From Gammaproteobacteria bacterium (GTDB lineage: Bacteria > Pseudomonadota > Gammaproteobacteria > Magnimaribacterales > Magnimaribacteraceae), in assembly GCA_015660645.1 (NCBI GenBank), contig DQKS01000091.1:1-36584 (forward strand): a stretch of DNA of 36,584 bases, written 5' to 3'. This document shows positions 8,241 to 16,537 of the stretch, piece by piece; the first letter of the stretch is position 1, and each line of letters opens with the position of its first letter. A model generated the notes under the pieces. It saw only the letters and a program-made list of their open reading frames with translations, was not told the DNA's origin and made no database searches. Both the position numbers and the translations under genes were made by a program.

Positions 8241-11223
8241 TGACTTTAGAGCCGGTAACTCGAATAACAGAACTAATTGTCTCTATTCTTTTATCAAGTT
8301 TTTCTGGATTTATAATTGTAGTTGATTGATTTGAGTCTTTATAAAAGATATCTATTTTTTGATTTTTTACGTTTACCTTTGAAACAGAATTTTCTAAAGC
8401 CAATAATTTAAGATCATGCTGAACAAAGAGATTTTTAAGTTCTTCTGGAAACATACCAAATCTATTAATCATTTCTATTTTTAATGAATGAAGCTCTTCT
8501 TCTGAATTAGATGATGCAATTCTGTTATACATTATTAATCTTTGATTTAGGTCAGGTAAATAATCATCAGGTATGTAAGCCGATACACCTAAATGAATTT
8601 CAGGGCTTTTATCTAATTCTTCAAAATTTAGAATACCTCTTTTTATATAATCGGTTGCTTTTTTTAGTAAGCGTGTATACAAATCTAGTCCAATTGAGTC
8701 AAAAACACCGCTTTGATTAGAACCCAAAATTTCACCAGCACCTCTAATTTCAAGATCTTTTAATGCTAAAAGAAAACCTGCAGCAAGAGAATCAGTATCT
8801 GCAAGAGCTTCCAGTCTTGACTGAGCTGTTTTTCTATTAATAAATGTATTAGATTTTAAGAAATAAGCATAAGCCTGCTTTTCACCTCTACCGACCCTGC
8901 CTCTTAATTGATGTAATTGAGCAAGACCTAGTTTATCTGCTTGTTCCACAATAAGTGTATTAGCATTTGATACATCAATGCCACTTTCAATGATTGTGGA
9001 ACAAATTAAGATATCAATCTCCCCTTTATTAAATTCAATCATGGTCTTTTCTATTTCTGTAGACTTAAGTTTTCCATGAACAATTTCAACCCTTAAATCA
9101 GGAAATGATTCTTGAATTCTAAATTTTCTATCATTCACTAACCTTAAATCATTACATAAATAATATGCTTGACCTGATCTCATCATTTCTCTTTGTATGG
9201 CTTCATTTATTAAGCTCTGATTATATTTATAGACAAATGTTCTAACAGATAATCTATTTGAGGGAGCAGTTGCTATAATTGAAAAATCTTTAAGTTCCGC
9301 CAAAGCAAAATTTAAGGATCTTGGTATTGGAGTTGCAGATAAACTTAATATATCAACTTCTTCTTTTATAGATTTAACTTTTTCTTTCTGACGTACTCCG
9401 AATCTATGTTCCTCATCAATGATAAGTAAACCTAAATCATAAAACTTAACTGAATCCTGGATAACAGCATGGGTACCTATCAGTATGTCTACTTTTCCTG
9501 ACGCTAAACCAGCTAGTACAATTTCTTTTTCATTATTAGATATATTTCTACTTAATAAAGCTATATTGATACCAGTATCTTTAAATCTATTAATAAAATT
9601 TTTGTGATGTTGAGAGGCTAAGAGGGTTGTAGGAACTAATATGCAAGTTTGTTTTGAATTATAGCTTGCTACAAATGAAGCTCTCATAGCAACCTCGGTT
9701 TTACCAAAGCCTACTTCTCCACAGACCAATCTATCCATAGATTTACTAGAAGCCAAATCACTAAGCACTTCTTCTATTGTTTTGCTTTGATCAAATGTTT
9801 CTTGGTAAGGAAAATTTGATGAGAATTCATACAATTCAACTTTAGGTATTATGTACTTAAATCCAGTTATTGATTCTCTTTTTGCTTGTATCTCTAGAAG
9901 TTCTGCAGCAGTGTCAAAAGTTTGTTGTAACGCTTTTTCTTTTCTTTTCTGCCATCTTTTTGAACCAAGAGAATCTAAAGATTTATCTTCAGGTCCAAAG
10001 TATTTTGAAACTAAATTCATGTGTTCAATGGGAACATAAACCTTACTGTTATCGGAGTATTCTATTTGTAAGCATTCAGTTCTTCCTACAAAACTTTCAA
10101 TTTGTTTCAGTCCATTAAAACGGCCAATTCCATGAGATAGATGAACAACAAGATCTCCTTCTTTTGGAAGTGTATGAATTTCTTTTATTGCATCCTCTTT
10201 AATAGGTTGAATATCCTTATTTTCTTGAACTTCTTTTTCTAAGAGATCAACTTTAAAATTTTGAACTTTAGAAGCTCTAAACGAACTAATAATTTCAGAG
10301 TATTCCGTAAATAAATTTGAAGGGTGTAAAAGAGGCCTTTCTAGATCATATCTATACTCTTCATACCTTCCATCTATAAGCTCTTGAAAGTCGTTAGCTG
10401 AATTAGAAACACTATCTTCCAAATAGAGATTTTCTAAATCTTGAATAAATTCAAGCATTGATGGTTTAAAGTCATAGAATAGAGGCATATACATTTCAAT
10501 TCCTTCAACTTTTTTCTTATTCATGACCCTGTTAAAAACATCTGAATCTTTTTCAAACACGTCAAAATTTAGTCTCCAATTGTATTTAAATTTAGAGGCT
10601 CCATGGTCGTCTTTAGGATATTCATATGCAGGCAACGAATTTATTAGATCTACTTTTTTTGTTGTAAGCTGAGTTTTTGAATCAAAATATCTCATTGACT
10701 CAATGGTCTCATTAAAAATCTCTAATCTGATAGGTTGTTTAGCACTACTAAGAAATACATCAATTAAATTACCTCTCAAAGAATAATCGCCATTCTCAGT
10801 TACAATTTCTGTTCTTTTATATCCATTTTTCTCAAATTGACTAATTAGTTGATCTCTATTTAACACGTCTCCAATTTTTAGATTGTTGATATGGCAAACA
10901 TGTAGATAATTTGCACAAGGACCCATTAAAGTTTGAATAGAACAAATAAGAGTTTTTTTATTTTTTAGTGTCAGCTTATAAAGAGCATTAATTCTTTCTG
11001 ACCTTATATTTGCTGGTGATGAGAAGAAATCGTAGGGCAGTAGCTCACTATTTGGTAGATGAATAAAATTATTTTCAGGAAAAAATATCTTTAAGTGTTT
11101 GTATACTTTTAGTGCTGAACCTTGAGAACTTAGAATTATTATATTACTCTCAGAACTATCAAAGCCTCTTTCTATTAAGTCTCTTAGGAGTTTACTATTA
11201 TTAGTTTTCGATAAATTTTTCAC
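8233..11223 (-). CDS. mfd: Transcription-repair coupling factor Mfd (compact form)
   Basis: ATP-driven translocase that pushes stalled RNA polymerase off lesions and recruits UvrA. At 996 aa it is about 150 shorter than E. coli Mfd (1148). Present are the UvrB-like module (about 1-300, with LPYDFFSSP and ENGDYSLRGNLIDVF), the RNAP-interaction domain (from about 356, VVHLSHGIGRFNG), the relay helix region, the RecG-like motor (Walker A GFGKTE at about 505-510, DEEH at 603-606, SATPIPR, QLRGRVGR), and a C-terminal D7 (from about 850). About 95 residues between PLLHPSNLF and the RNAP-interaction domain, where domain D3 should be, are missing, and D7 ends early. The start is GTG at 11223 with a weak Shine-Dalgarno. 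csiV follows, overlapping by 8 nt. Confidence 0.95.
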   Translation of the reverse strand: MKNLSKTNNSKLLRDLIERGFDSSESNIIILSSQGSALKVYKHLKIFFPENNFIHLPNSELLPYDFFSSPANIRSERINALYKLTLKNKKTLICSIQTLMGPCANYLHVCHINNLKIGDVLNRDQLISQFEKNGYKRTEIVTENGDYSLRGNLIDVFLSSAKQPIRLEIFNETIESMRYFDSKTQLTTKKVDLINSLPAYEYPKDDHGASKFKYNWRLNFDVFEKDSDVFNRVMNKKKVEGIEMYMPLFYDFKPSMLEFIQDLENLYLEDSVSNSANDFQELIDGRYEEYRYDLERPLLHPSNLFTEYSEIISSFRASKVQNFKVDLLEKEVQENKDIQPIKEDAIKEIHTLPKEGDLVVHLSHGIGRFNGLKQIESFVGRTECLQIEYSDNSKVYVPIEHMNLVSKYFGPEDKSLDSLGSKRWQKRKEKALQQTFDTAAELLEIQAKRESITGFKYIIPKVELYEFSSNFPYQETFDQSKTIEEVLSDLASSKSMDRLVCGEVGFGKTEVAMRASFVASYNSKQTCILVPTTLLASQHHKNFINRFKDTGINIALLSRNISNNEKEIVLAGLASGKVDILIGTHAVIQDSVKFYDLGLLIIDEEHRFGVRQKEKVKSIKEEVDILSLSATPIPRSLNFALAELKDFSIIATAPSNRLSVRTFVYKYNQSLINEAIQREMMRSGQAYYLCNDLRLVNDRKFRIQESFPDLRVEIVHGKLKSTEIEKTMIEFNKGEIDILICSTIIESGIDVSNANTLIVEQADKLGLAQLHQLRGRVGRGEKQAYAYFLKSNTFINRKTAQSRLEALADTDSLAAGFLLALKDLEIRGAGEILGSNQSGVFDSIGLDLYTRLLKKATDYIKRGILNFEELDKSPEIHLGVSAYIPDDYLPDLNQRLIMYNRIASSNSEEELHSLKIEMINRFGMFPEELKNLFVQHDLKLLALENSVSKVNVKNQKIDIFYKDSNQSTTIINPEKLDKRIETISSVIRVTGSKVNA

Positions 11224-11249
11224 TTTCTACTTATAGGATAAAAATGAAA

Positions 11250-11255
11250 ATTATA
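11250..11255 (-). promoter_or_regulatory. Candidate -10 element for mfd
   Basis: TATAAT on the minus strand lies 26 nt upstream of the mfd GTG in the 77-nt divergent gap. The -35 region is poor. It faces away from the candidate -10 for the acyl-CoA dehydrogenase gene. Confidence 0.28.
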
Positions 11256-11265
11256 TAGGTAAGTG

Positions 11266-11271
11266 TATAAT
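11266..11271 (+). promoter_or_regulatory. Candidate -10 element for the acyl-CoA dehydrogenase/gap run
   Basis: TATAAT on the plus strand lies 29 nt upstream of the ATG at 11301 and is preceded by GTG. No good -35 is present. It would start the transcript covering the two acyl-CoA dehydrogenases and gap. Confidence 0.3.
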
Positions 11272-11300
11272 TATTTATTTTTTAATTCACAGAGGTAGGA

Positions 11301-12494
11301 ATGAACTTGTCTTTTTCTAAAGAAGATCTAGATTTTAAACAGGAAGTCGTTGATTTTCTTGATGCTAATTATCCGGGCGACATAAAAGAAAGACAAGATA
11401 AAAGGCTGCCTTTAGATAAAGAGCAAAATATTCGATGGCAGAAAATTCTTTCTAAAAAAGGATGGTTTGCAGTTAACTGGCCTTCAGAATATTCAGGCAG
11501 TCCCGAACTAAGCTTAACCCAAAAATATATTCTTCAAAATGTTCTAGCTGAATATAACACGCCAGTCTTACTTCCATTTGGAGTCGGAATGTGTGCTCCT
11601 GTTATTTTCTCATTTGGAACTGATAAACAGAAAAAACAACATTTGCCGGCAATTTTAAATAGTGATGTCTGGTGGTGCCAAGGATATTCAGAGCCAGGAT
11701 CGGGGTCTGATCTTGCTTCCCTTAAAACAAAGGCCGACAAAGAAGGTGATAGTTATATAGTCAATGGATGTAAAACGTGGACTACCTTAGCACAACATGC
11801 TGATTGGATTTTTTGCCTTGTTAGAACCGAGACTACGCCTATTAAACAGGAAGGTATAAGTTTTTTATTAATAGACATGAAGACTGCAGGTATTGAAGTA
11901 AAACCAATCATAACTGTGGATGGATCTCATGAAGTGAACATGGTATTTTTTGATAACGTTAAAGTCCCTTGTGAAAATATTGTGGGCGAAGTAGGACAAG
12001 GTTGGAATATAGCTAAATTCCTTTTAATGCATGAAAGAAGCGGTATAGCAGGTATATCTAGTCTTAAGAGGGAATTGTCTAGATTAAGAGAACTTTCTGC
12101 TTCAACAATAGTTAACGAAGGTACTTTACTAGACGAACCAGCCTTTCGAGCTAAGATAGAACAAACTGAAATTGAATTAACTGCTACTGAGTTTACAGAG
12201 TTAAGAACTCTCTCTTCAATGTCGTCCGGAGGTTCACCAGGAGCTGAAGCCTCAATTTTAAAAATAAAGGGTACGGAACTTCAACAAAAGTTATCAGAAT
12301 TGTTTGTTGAAATGTTGGGTTATTATGCCCATCCTTTCTTTGCAGAAAATGAATTAGGCTCTAATGATTCCATTGGGCCAGAATATGCAGGTTCTATAAT
12401 GCCTCATTATTTAAATTATAGAAAAGTTTCCATATATGGAGGCAGCAATGAGATTCAAAGAAATGTTATTTCAAAAGCTATTTTAGGATTGTAA
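11301..12494 (+). CDS. Acyl-CoA dehydrogenase, large/catalytic-type subunit (PimC-like)
   Basis: FAD-dependent alpha,beta-dehydrogenase of an acyl-CoA thioester, passing electrons to ETF. The 397 aa show the usual order: helical N-domain; flavin/substrate segment QGYSEPGSGSDLASLKT with KTWTTLAQHADW; helical C-domain ending in YGGSNEIQRNVISK. The MCAD catalytic Glu position (YEGT) is Gly here, but an Glu-Arg pair in LMHERSG occupies the place where isovaleryl-CoA and long-chain dehydrogenases keep their catalytic base. A good Shine-Dalgarno (AGAGGTAGGA) precedes the ATG. It is followed after 2 nt by a second, dissimilar dehydrogenase. The 397/375-aa tandem recalls pimeloyl-CoA dehydrogenase PimC/PimD and actinobacterial heteromeric FadE pairs. 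Substrate unknown. Confidence 0.9.
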   Translation: MNLSFSKEDLDFKQEVVDFLDANYPGDIKERQDKRLPLDKEQNIRWQKILSKKGWFAVNWPSEYSGSPELSLTQKYILQNVLAEYNTPVLLPFGVGMCAPVIFSFGTDKQKKQHLPAILNSDVWWCQGYSEPGSGSDLASLKTKADKEGDSYIVNGCKTWTTLAQHADWIFCLVRTETTPIKQEGISFLLIDMKTAGIEVKPIITVDGSHEVNMVFFDNVKVPCENIVGEVGQGWNIAKFLLMHERSGIAGISSLKRELSRLRELSASTIVNEGTLLDEPAFRAKIEQTEIELTATEFTELRTLSSMSSGGSPGAEASILKIKGTELQQKLSELFVEMLGYYAHPFFAENELGSNDSIGPEYAGSIMPHYLNYRKVSIYGGSNEIQRNVISKAILGL

Positions 12495-12496
12495 TT

Positions 12497-13624
12497 ATGG
12501 ATTTTACTTTTAATGAAGAGCAAACCCTTATACAAGGACAGGTGGAACAATTTATACAAAGAGATTATGACTGGGAAAGCCGTCAATCCTTAATTTTAAC
12601 AGATTCTGGTTATAGCTTAGACAATTGGAATACTTTTGCAGAACTTGGCTGGTTAGGAATTTCTCTTTCAGATGATTCTGGGGGTTTTGGTGGTTCTTCT
12701 ATAGATACCATGATTCTTATGGAAGAATTTGGAAAAGGACTAGTCCTAGAGCCTTTTCTGGAGACTGTAGTTATGTGTGCGGAACTAATAGATAAATCTG
12801 GCACTTTAGAACAAAAAAAAGATGTCTTAACGGGTGTTGTAGAAGGAAAAACACAATTGGCTTTAGCTTATGCTGAACCTCAGAGCAGATTTAACTTAGC
12901 TGATGTGATGACTGAGGCGAAGCTTGAAAGTGATAATTTTATTCTCAATGGCTTCAAATCTGTTGTAATGAATGGACCAAATGCAAATAAATTTATTATT
13001 TCAGCAAGAACCTCAGGTGATCAAAGAGATGAATCTGGAATTTCACTCTTTTTAGTAGATGCCGAAGTATCTGGTCTTTCTTCAAGAGATTATCAAACTG
13101 TTGATAATAGAAGGGCCTCTGAGCTTACATTAGAATCTGTTGTAATACCTAGGTCATGTTTAATTGGAGAACTAGATGAGGGTTTTACGGTGTTGGATGC
13201 TGCTATTGATAGATCTATACTGGCTATATCAGCTGAAGCTGTAGGTGCCATGGAGGTTCTTTATAAAACCACTGTAGAATATACAAAAACAAGAGAACAA
13301 TTTGGAACTCCTATAGGAAAATTTCAAGTATTACAGCACCGTATGGTTGATATGTTTATGGAATATGAGCAATGTAAATCACTGCTATATATGGCAACAA
13401 TGAAACACGATGAAGACTCTGCTGATGCAAAGAAAGCTATCTCTGGTTTGAAATATCAAGTTGGTAATGCTTCAAAGTTTATTGGTCAGCAATCTGTTCA
13501 ACTACATGGTGGTATGGGAGTAACAGACGAGCTTAATGTTGGTCACTACTTTAAAAGACTCACAACCATTGGAACAATCTTTGGTAATTCAGATTACCAC
13601 CTTAAAAAGTATACTTCTTTATAA
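12497..13624 (+). CDS. Acyl-CoA dehydrogenase, small subunit (PimD-like)
   Basis: A second acyl-CoA dehydrogenase fold protein, 375 aa, starting 2 nt after the first. It has the N-terminal domain (ELGWLGISLSDDSGGFGG), a beta-domain with AYAEPQSRFNL and LNGFKSVVMNGP, and a C-domain with TREQFGTPIGKFQVLQHRMVDM and QLHGGMGVTDE, which are family hallmarks. Both usual catalytic-base positions lack Glu: the helix position reads IDRS (Asp) and the C-terminal position reads IFGNSDYH. This suggests it forms a heteromer with the preceding subunit, with only one active site type, as in alpha2beta2 dehydrogenases. The short spacing and tandem order support a complex. Shine-Dalgarno is weak, consistent with coupling. 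gap starts 3 nt later. Confidence 0.88.
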   Translation: MDFTFNEEQTLIQGQVEQFIQRDYDWESRQSLILTDSGYSLDNWNTFAELGWLGISLSDDSGGFGGSSIDTMILMEEFGKGLVLEPFLETVVMCAELIDKSGTLEQKKDVLTGVVEGKTQLALAYAEPQSRFNLADVMTEAKLESDNFILNGFKSVVMNGPNANKFIISARTSGDQRDESGISLFLVDAEVSGLSSRDYQTVDNRRASELTLESVVIPRSCLIGELDEGFTVLDAAIDRSILAISAEAVGAMEVLYKTTVEYTKTREQFGTPIGKFQVLQHRMVDMFMEYEQCKSLLYMATMKHDEDSADAKKAISGLKYQVGNASKFIGQQSVQLHGGMGVTDELNVGHYFKRLTTIGTIFGNSDYHLKKYTSL

Positions 13625-13627
13625 ATT

Positions 13628-15103
13628 ATGGTAAATGATCAACCAGATAAGAGAACTCGACCGGAACTACCAAAAGATTCCTTTGGAGATTTTCAATACA
13701 GGCAAGCCTTAGCTGAAGAAATGCTACCCATAATTGGGCGCATCTATAGAGATAATGTTCATTTGCTTTTATATGGCAAGCCATTGGTGAATTTATCAGT
13801 ATCAGAATTGATGCAGGCCCATAGATTTGTAAGAGAAACAGAAGATAATGAGCTTAGCGAGTTTGAAACTTATCAAGTAATTGCTTGTTTGAATGATTTA
13901 GCGCTAGGACCCGCTGAAGTAGATATAGGTATTATTGCAGCAGCGTATTTATTTGATAACAGAGACCTTTCAATCGATAATTTTGTTAAAGAGTCTGTTG
14001 AGGATTTGATAGGAGCTAAGGGATCTGTTCTTGAATCTGCTCAAGATATTGTTCTTTATGGTTTTGGAAGAATAGGACGATTATTAACTAGAATGCTAGT
14101 AGAAGATTCGGGTGGGGGGGATAATCTAAGACTTAGAGCTATAGTAGTAAGAAAATCTGTAGAAAATGATCTTATAAAGAGAGCTAATCTTATACGAACT
14201 GATTCTGTTCATGGACCATTTAAAGGCACAGTTAGGGTTTTGGAAGAGGAGAATAAATTAATAATAAATGGCAACGAAGTTCAAGTTATTTATACCAATG
14301 ATCCTGCATCAGTAAATTATATGGACTACGGTATAAAAGATGCGCTCTTGGTTGATAACACTGGAGTTTGGAGAGATAGGAAAGGTCTTGAACAACATCT
14401 AAATTGCAAGGGAATACAGAAAGTTTTACTTACAGCGCCAGGTAAAGATGGCATAAAAAATATTGTACATGGAATTAATAATTCAGCTATGAACTCGACT
14501 GATACAATTTTGGGGGCTGCATCATGCACCACTAATGCAATCGTTCCAGTTCTGAAAGTTATTGATGAAGAGTATGCTATCGAGTCAGGACATATTGAAA
14601 GTGTTCATTCTTATACTAATGATCAAAACCTCATTGATAATTTTCATAAGAAAGAAAGGAGAGGTAGAAGCGCTGCTTTAAATATAGTCATAACAGAGAC
14701 GGGAGCTGATAAGGCAATTACACAAGTCCTACCTGAACTTAAGGGAAAATTAACTGCCAATGCGGTTAGAGTACCAACTCCGAATGTTTCATTAGCTATT
14801 ATGAAATTAGAGTTAGGTGTTGATGTAGAATTAGGAAACTTAAATTTATTTTTAAGACAAAAAGCTTTTCATTCTGAATATAAAAACCAGATAGGTTATA
14901 CAAATTCACCTGAAGTTGTTTCTAGTGACTTTGTTGGTAATACTCATGCGGGAATTGTAGATTCTGCTGCAACCATAGTTAATGGAAAGAATTGTGTAAT
15001 TTACGTATGGTATGACAACGAGTTTGGATATACAGCTCAATTGCTTGGGGTTGCTAAGGAAATGGTAGGGTTGACATACAAAAGATATCCCAAATTTGAC
15101 TAA
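13628..15103 (+). CDS. gap: Glyceraldehyde-3-phosphate dehydrogenase, long N-extended type
   Basis: NAD(P)-dependent oxidation and phosphorylation of glyceraldehyde 3-phosphate, or the reverse gluconeogenic reaction. At 491 aa it is about 150 longer than housekeeping GapA. The first 138 residues are an unfamiliar, mainly helical domain with no cofactor motif. The Rossmann motif YGFGRIGR begins at about 144, the active-site Cys is C300 in GAASCTTNAI, the partner His is in SVHSYTNDQ, and the C-terminal WYDNEFGY is intact. This long class is the one found beside mfd and nqr in Pseudomonas, so the gene is in its conserved place. It starts 3 nt after the acyl-CoA dehydrogenase and lies 80 nt before nqrA. 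Cofactor preference cannot be read confidently. Confidence 0.9.
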   Translation: MVNDQPDKRTRPELPKDSFGDFQYRQALAEEMLPIIGRIYRDNVHLLLYGKPLVNLSVSELMQAHRFVRETEDNELSEFETYQVIACLNDLALGPAEVDIGIIAAAYLFDNRDLSIDNFVKESVEDLIGAKGSVLESAQDIVLYGFGRIGRLLTRMLVEDSGGGDNLRLRAIVVRKSVENDLIKRANLIRTDSVHGPFKGTVRVLEEENKLIINGNEVQVIYTNDPASVNYMDYGIKDALLVDNTGVWRDRKGLEQHLNCKGIQKVLLTAPGKDGIKNIVHGINNSAMNSTDTILGAASCTTNAIVPVLKVIDEEYAIESGHIESVHSYTNDQNLIDNFHKKERRGRSAALNIVITETGADKAITQVLPELKGKLTANAVRVPTPNVSLAIMKLELGVDVELGNLNLFLRQKAFHSEYKNQIGYTNSPEVVSSDFVGNTHAGIVDSAATIVNGKNCVIYVWYDNEFGYTAQLLGVAKEMVGLTYKRYPKFD

Positions 15104-15132
15104 ACTTCCTAGCTAAGTAGTCTTTCCATCTT

Positions 15133-15147
15133 TATAATACGCGCGCG
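15133..15147 (+). promoter_or_regulatory. Candidate nqr promoter -10 with GC-rich discriminator
   Basis: A TATAAT at 15133-15138 is followed directly by AC and then GCGCGCG, a conspicuous GC run in AT-rich surroundings. It lies in the 80-nt gap before nqrA, predicting a leader of about 40 nt. GC-rich discriminators between -10 and +1 are typical of promoters sensitive to ppGpp/DksA and initiating-NTP supply, which would fit a growth-linked respiratory operon. The -35 at 17 bp spacing (TAGCTA) is weak. Confidence 0.45.
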
Positions 15148-15183
15148 ATCTTTGTGGTTTGTCTCTCTTTAATTTGCTAGGGA

Positions 15184-16536
15184 ATGATAAAAGTTAAAAA
15201 AGGTTTAAACGTCCCGATCAGTGGAACTCCGGCTGATTCACTTGATGCGTCTAAAAAAGTTAGGTCTGTTGCCTTGTTAGGATCCGACTACAACGGCATG
15301 AAACCAACTATGCTTGTAGAAGAAGGGAATAGTGTAAAACTAGGACAGGCTCTATTCGAAGACAAAAAAAATCCAGGGGTAATTTTTACTTCGCCAGCTG
15401 GAGGTAAAATTGAATCAATTAATAGAGGTGCAAGAAGAACTCTTCAATCGGTGGTTATTGAAATTGCTGACAATGAAGAAAGTCTAGACTTTCTTCCATA
15501 TAGGATAGAAGACCTGGAAATAGGAAATAGTGTCCAAATAAAACGTCAATTAGTTAATTCTGGTTTATGGACAAGCTTTAGAACACGACCATTTAGCAAA
15601 ATTCCTGCTATTAATTCTATTCCAGCAAATATTTTTATCACAGCCATCGATACAAATCCATTAAGTGCCAATGTTGATTTGATAATCAATCTAAATAAAG
15701 ATTACTTTAAGGCTGGTCTTAAAGTTATTAAAACTCTAACTGAAAACAATATTCATCTTTGTGTAGGCCTAGATTTTTCTATAAGTCTAGATGAAGATAA
15801 CACAATTATTGAACAAGTATTTGAGGGTCCCCATCCTGCGGGTCTAGCAGGAACACATATGCATTTCTTGTCTCCAGCTACTCTAACTAATGTCAACTGG
15901 TCAATCAATTATCAAGACGTCATCTCCTTTGGAGAATTGTTCTTGACAGGAAAACTACCAAAGAAAAAAATAATAACTTTGGCAGGACCTCAAGTACTAA
16001 AACCTCGTCATGTAGAAACCAGGATAGGTGCATGCACAGACGAAATTTGTGCTGGAGAACTTACTCATAGGGATAATAGAATTATCTCAGGATCTGTCAT
16101 CAACGGTAGAGAAGCAATAGGACCTTATGCTTATTTAGGAAAATATCATTCTCAAATATCAGTTGTATGTGAATCTAGTAAAGTAGATAGAGAATTCATG
16201 AATTGGCTCAACCCAGGTCCAAGAAAATTTTCTCAAATCCCGCTCTTTACTTCCTCTTTGTTTCGTAAGAAAAAATTTAAGTTTAAAACACTAATGAATG
16301 GATCTGATAGAGCTATTGTGCCCATAGGGGTTTATGAAGAAGTGCTGCCTTTGAACCTTTTAGCTACTGTTTTAATGCGGTACATAGTCGTAGGAGATAC
16401 TGAAAAAATCCAAGACTTAGGAGGACTAGAGCTTGATGAAGAAGATCTTGCTCTTTGTAGTTTTGTTTGCCCTAGTAAATATGATTTTGGTTCTTTACTT
16501 AGAAGCAACCTCAATCAAATAGAAGTTGAGGGTTAA
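15184..16536 (+). CDS. nqrA: Na+-translocating NADH:quinone reductase subunit A
   Basis: Peripheral cytoplasmic subunit of Na+-NQR, the pump that oxidises NADH, reduces ubiquinone and exports Na+. The 450 aa match the family (about 446). The N-terminus MIKVKKGLNVPISG is diagnostic. Also seen are the lipoyl-like fold residues around GQALFEDKKNPGVIFTSPAGG, and the motifs EGPHPAGLAGTH and GAFTEELC-equivalent IGACTDEICAGEL. The ATG at 15184 is set by homology; the purine run CTAGGGA directly abuts it, closer than a normal Shine-Dalgarno, which could mean inefficient initiation. nqrB follows after 1 nt. Confidence 0.96.
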   Translation: MIKVKKGLNVPISGTPADSLDASKKVRSVALLGSDYNGMKPTMLVEEGNSVKLGQALFEDKKNPGVIFTSPAGGKIESINRGARRTLQSVVIEIADNEESLDFLPYRIEDLEIGNSVQIKRQLVNSGLWTSFRTRPFSKIPAINSIPANIFITAIDTNPLSANVDLIINLNKDYFKAGLKVIKTLTENNIHLCVGLDFSISLDEDNTIIEQVFEGPHPAGLAGTHMHFLSPATLTNVNWSINYQDVISFGELFLTGKLPKKKIITLAGPQVLKPRHVETRIGACTDEICAGELTHRDNRIISGSVINGREAIGPYAYLGKYHSQISVVCESSKVDREFMNWLNPGPRKFSQIPLFTSSLFRKKKFKFKTLMNGSDRAIVPIGVYEEVLPLNLLATVLMRYIVVGDTEKIQDLGGLELDEEDLALCSFVCPSKYDFGSLLRSNLNQIEVEG

Positions 16537-16537
16537 C

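Noticed and set aside
9851-10118. Two plus-strand ORFs inside mfd
   Set aside because: Antisense shadows of the conserved RNAP-interaction and relay region of Mfd; their products show no domain.
16526-16537. TTG start of nqrB in the ORF track
   Set aside because: It lies inside nqrA and lacks a ribosome site; ATG 16538 has GAGGG upstream and matches the family start.
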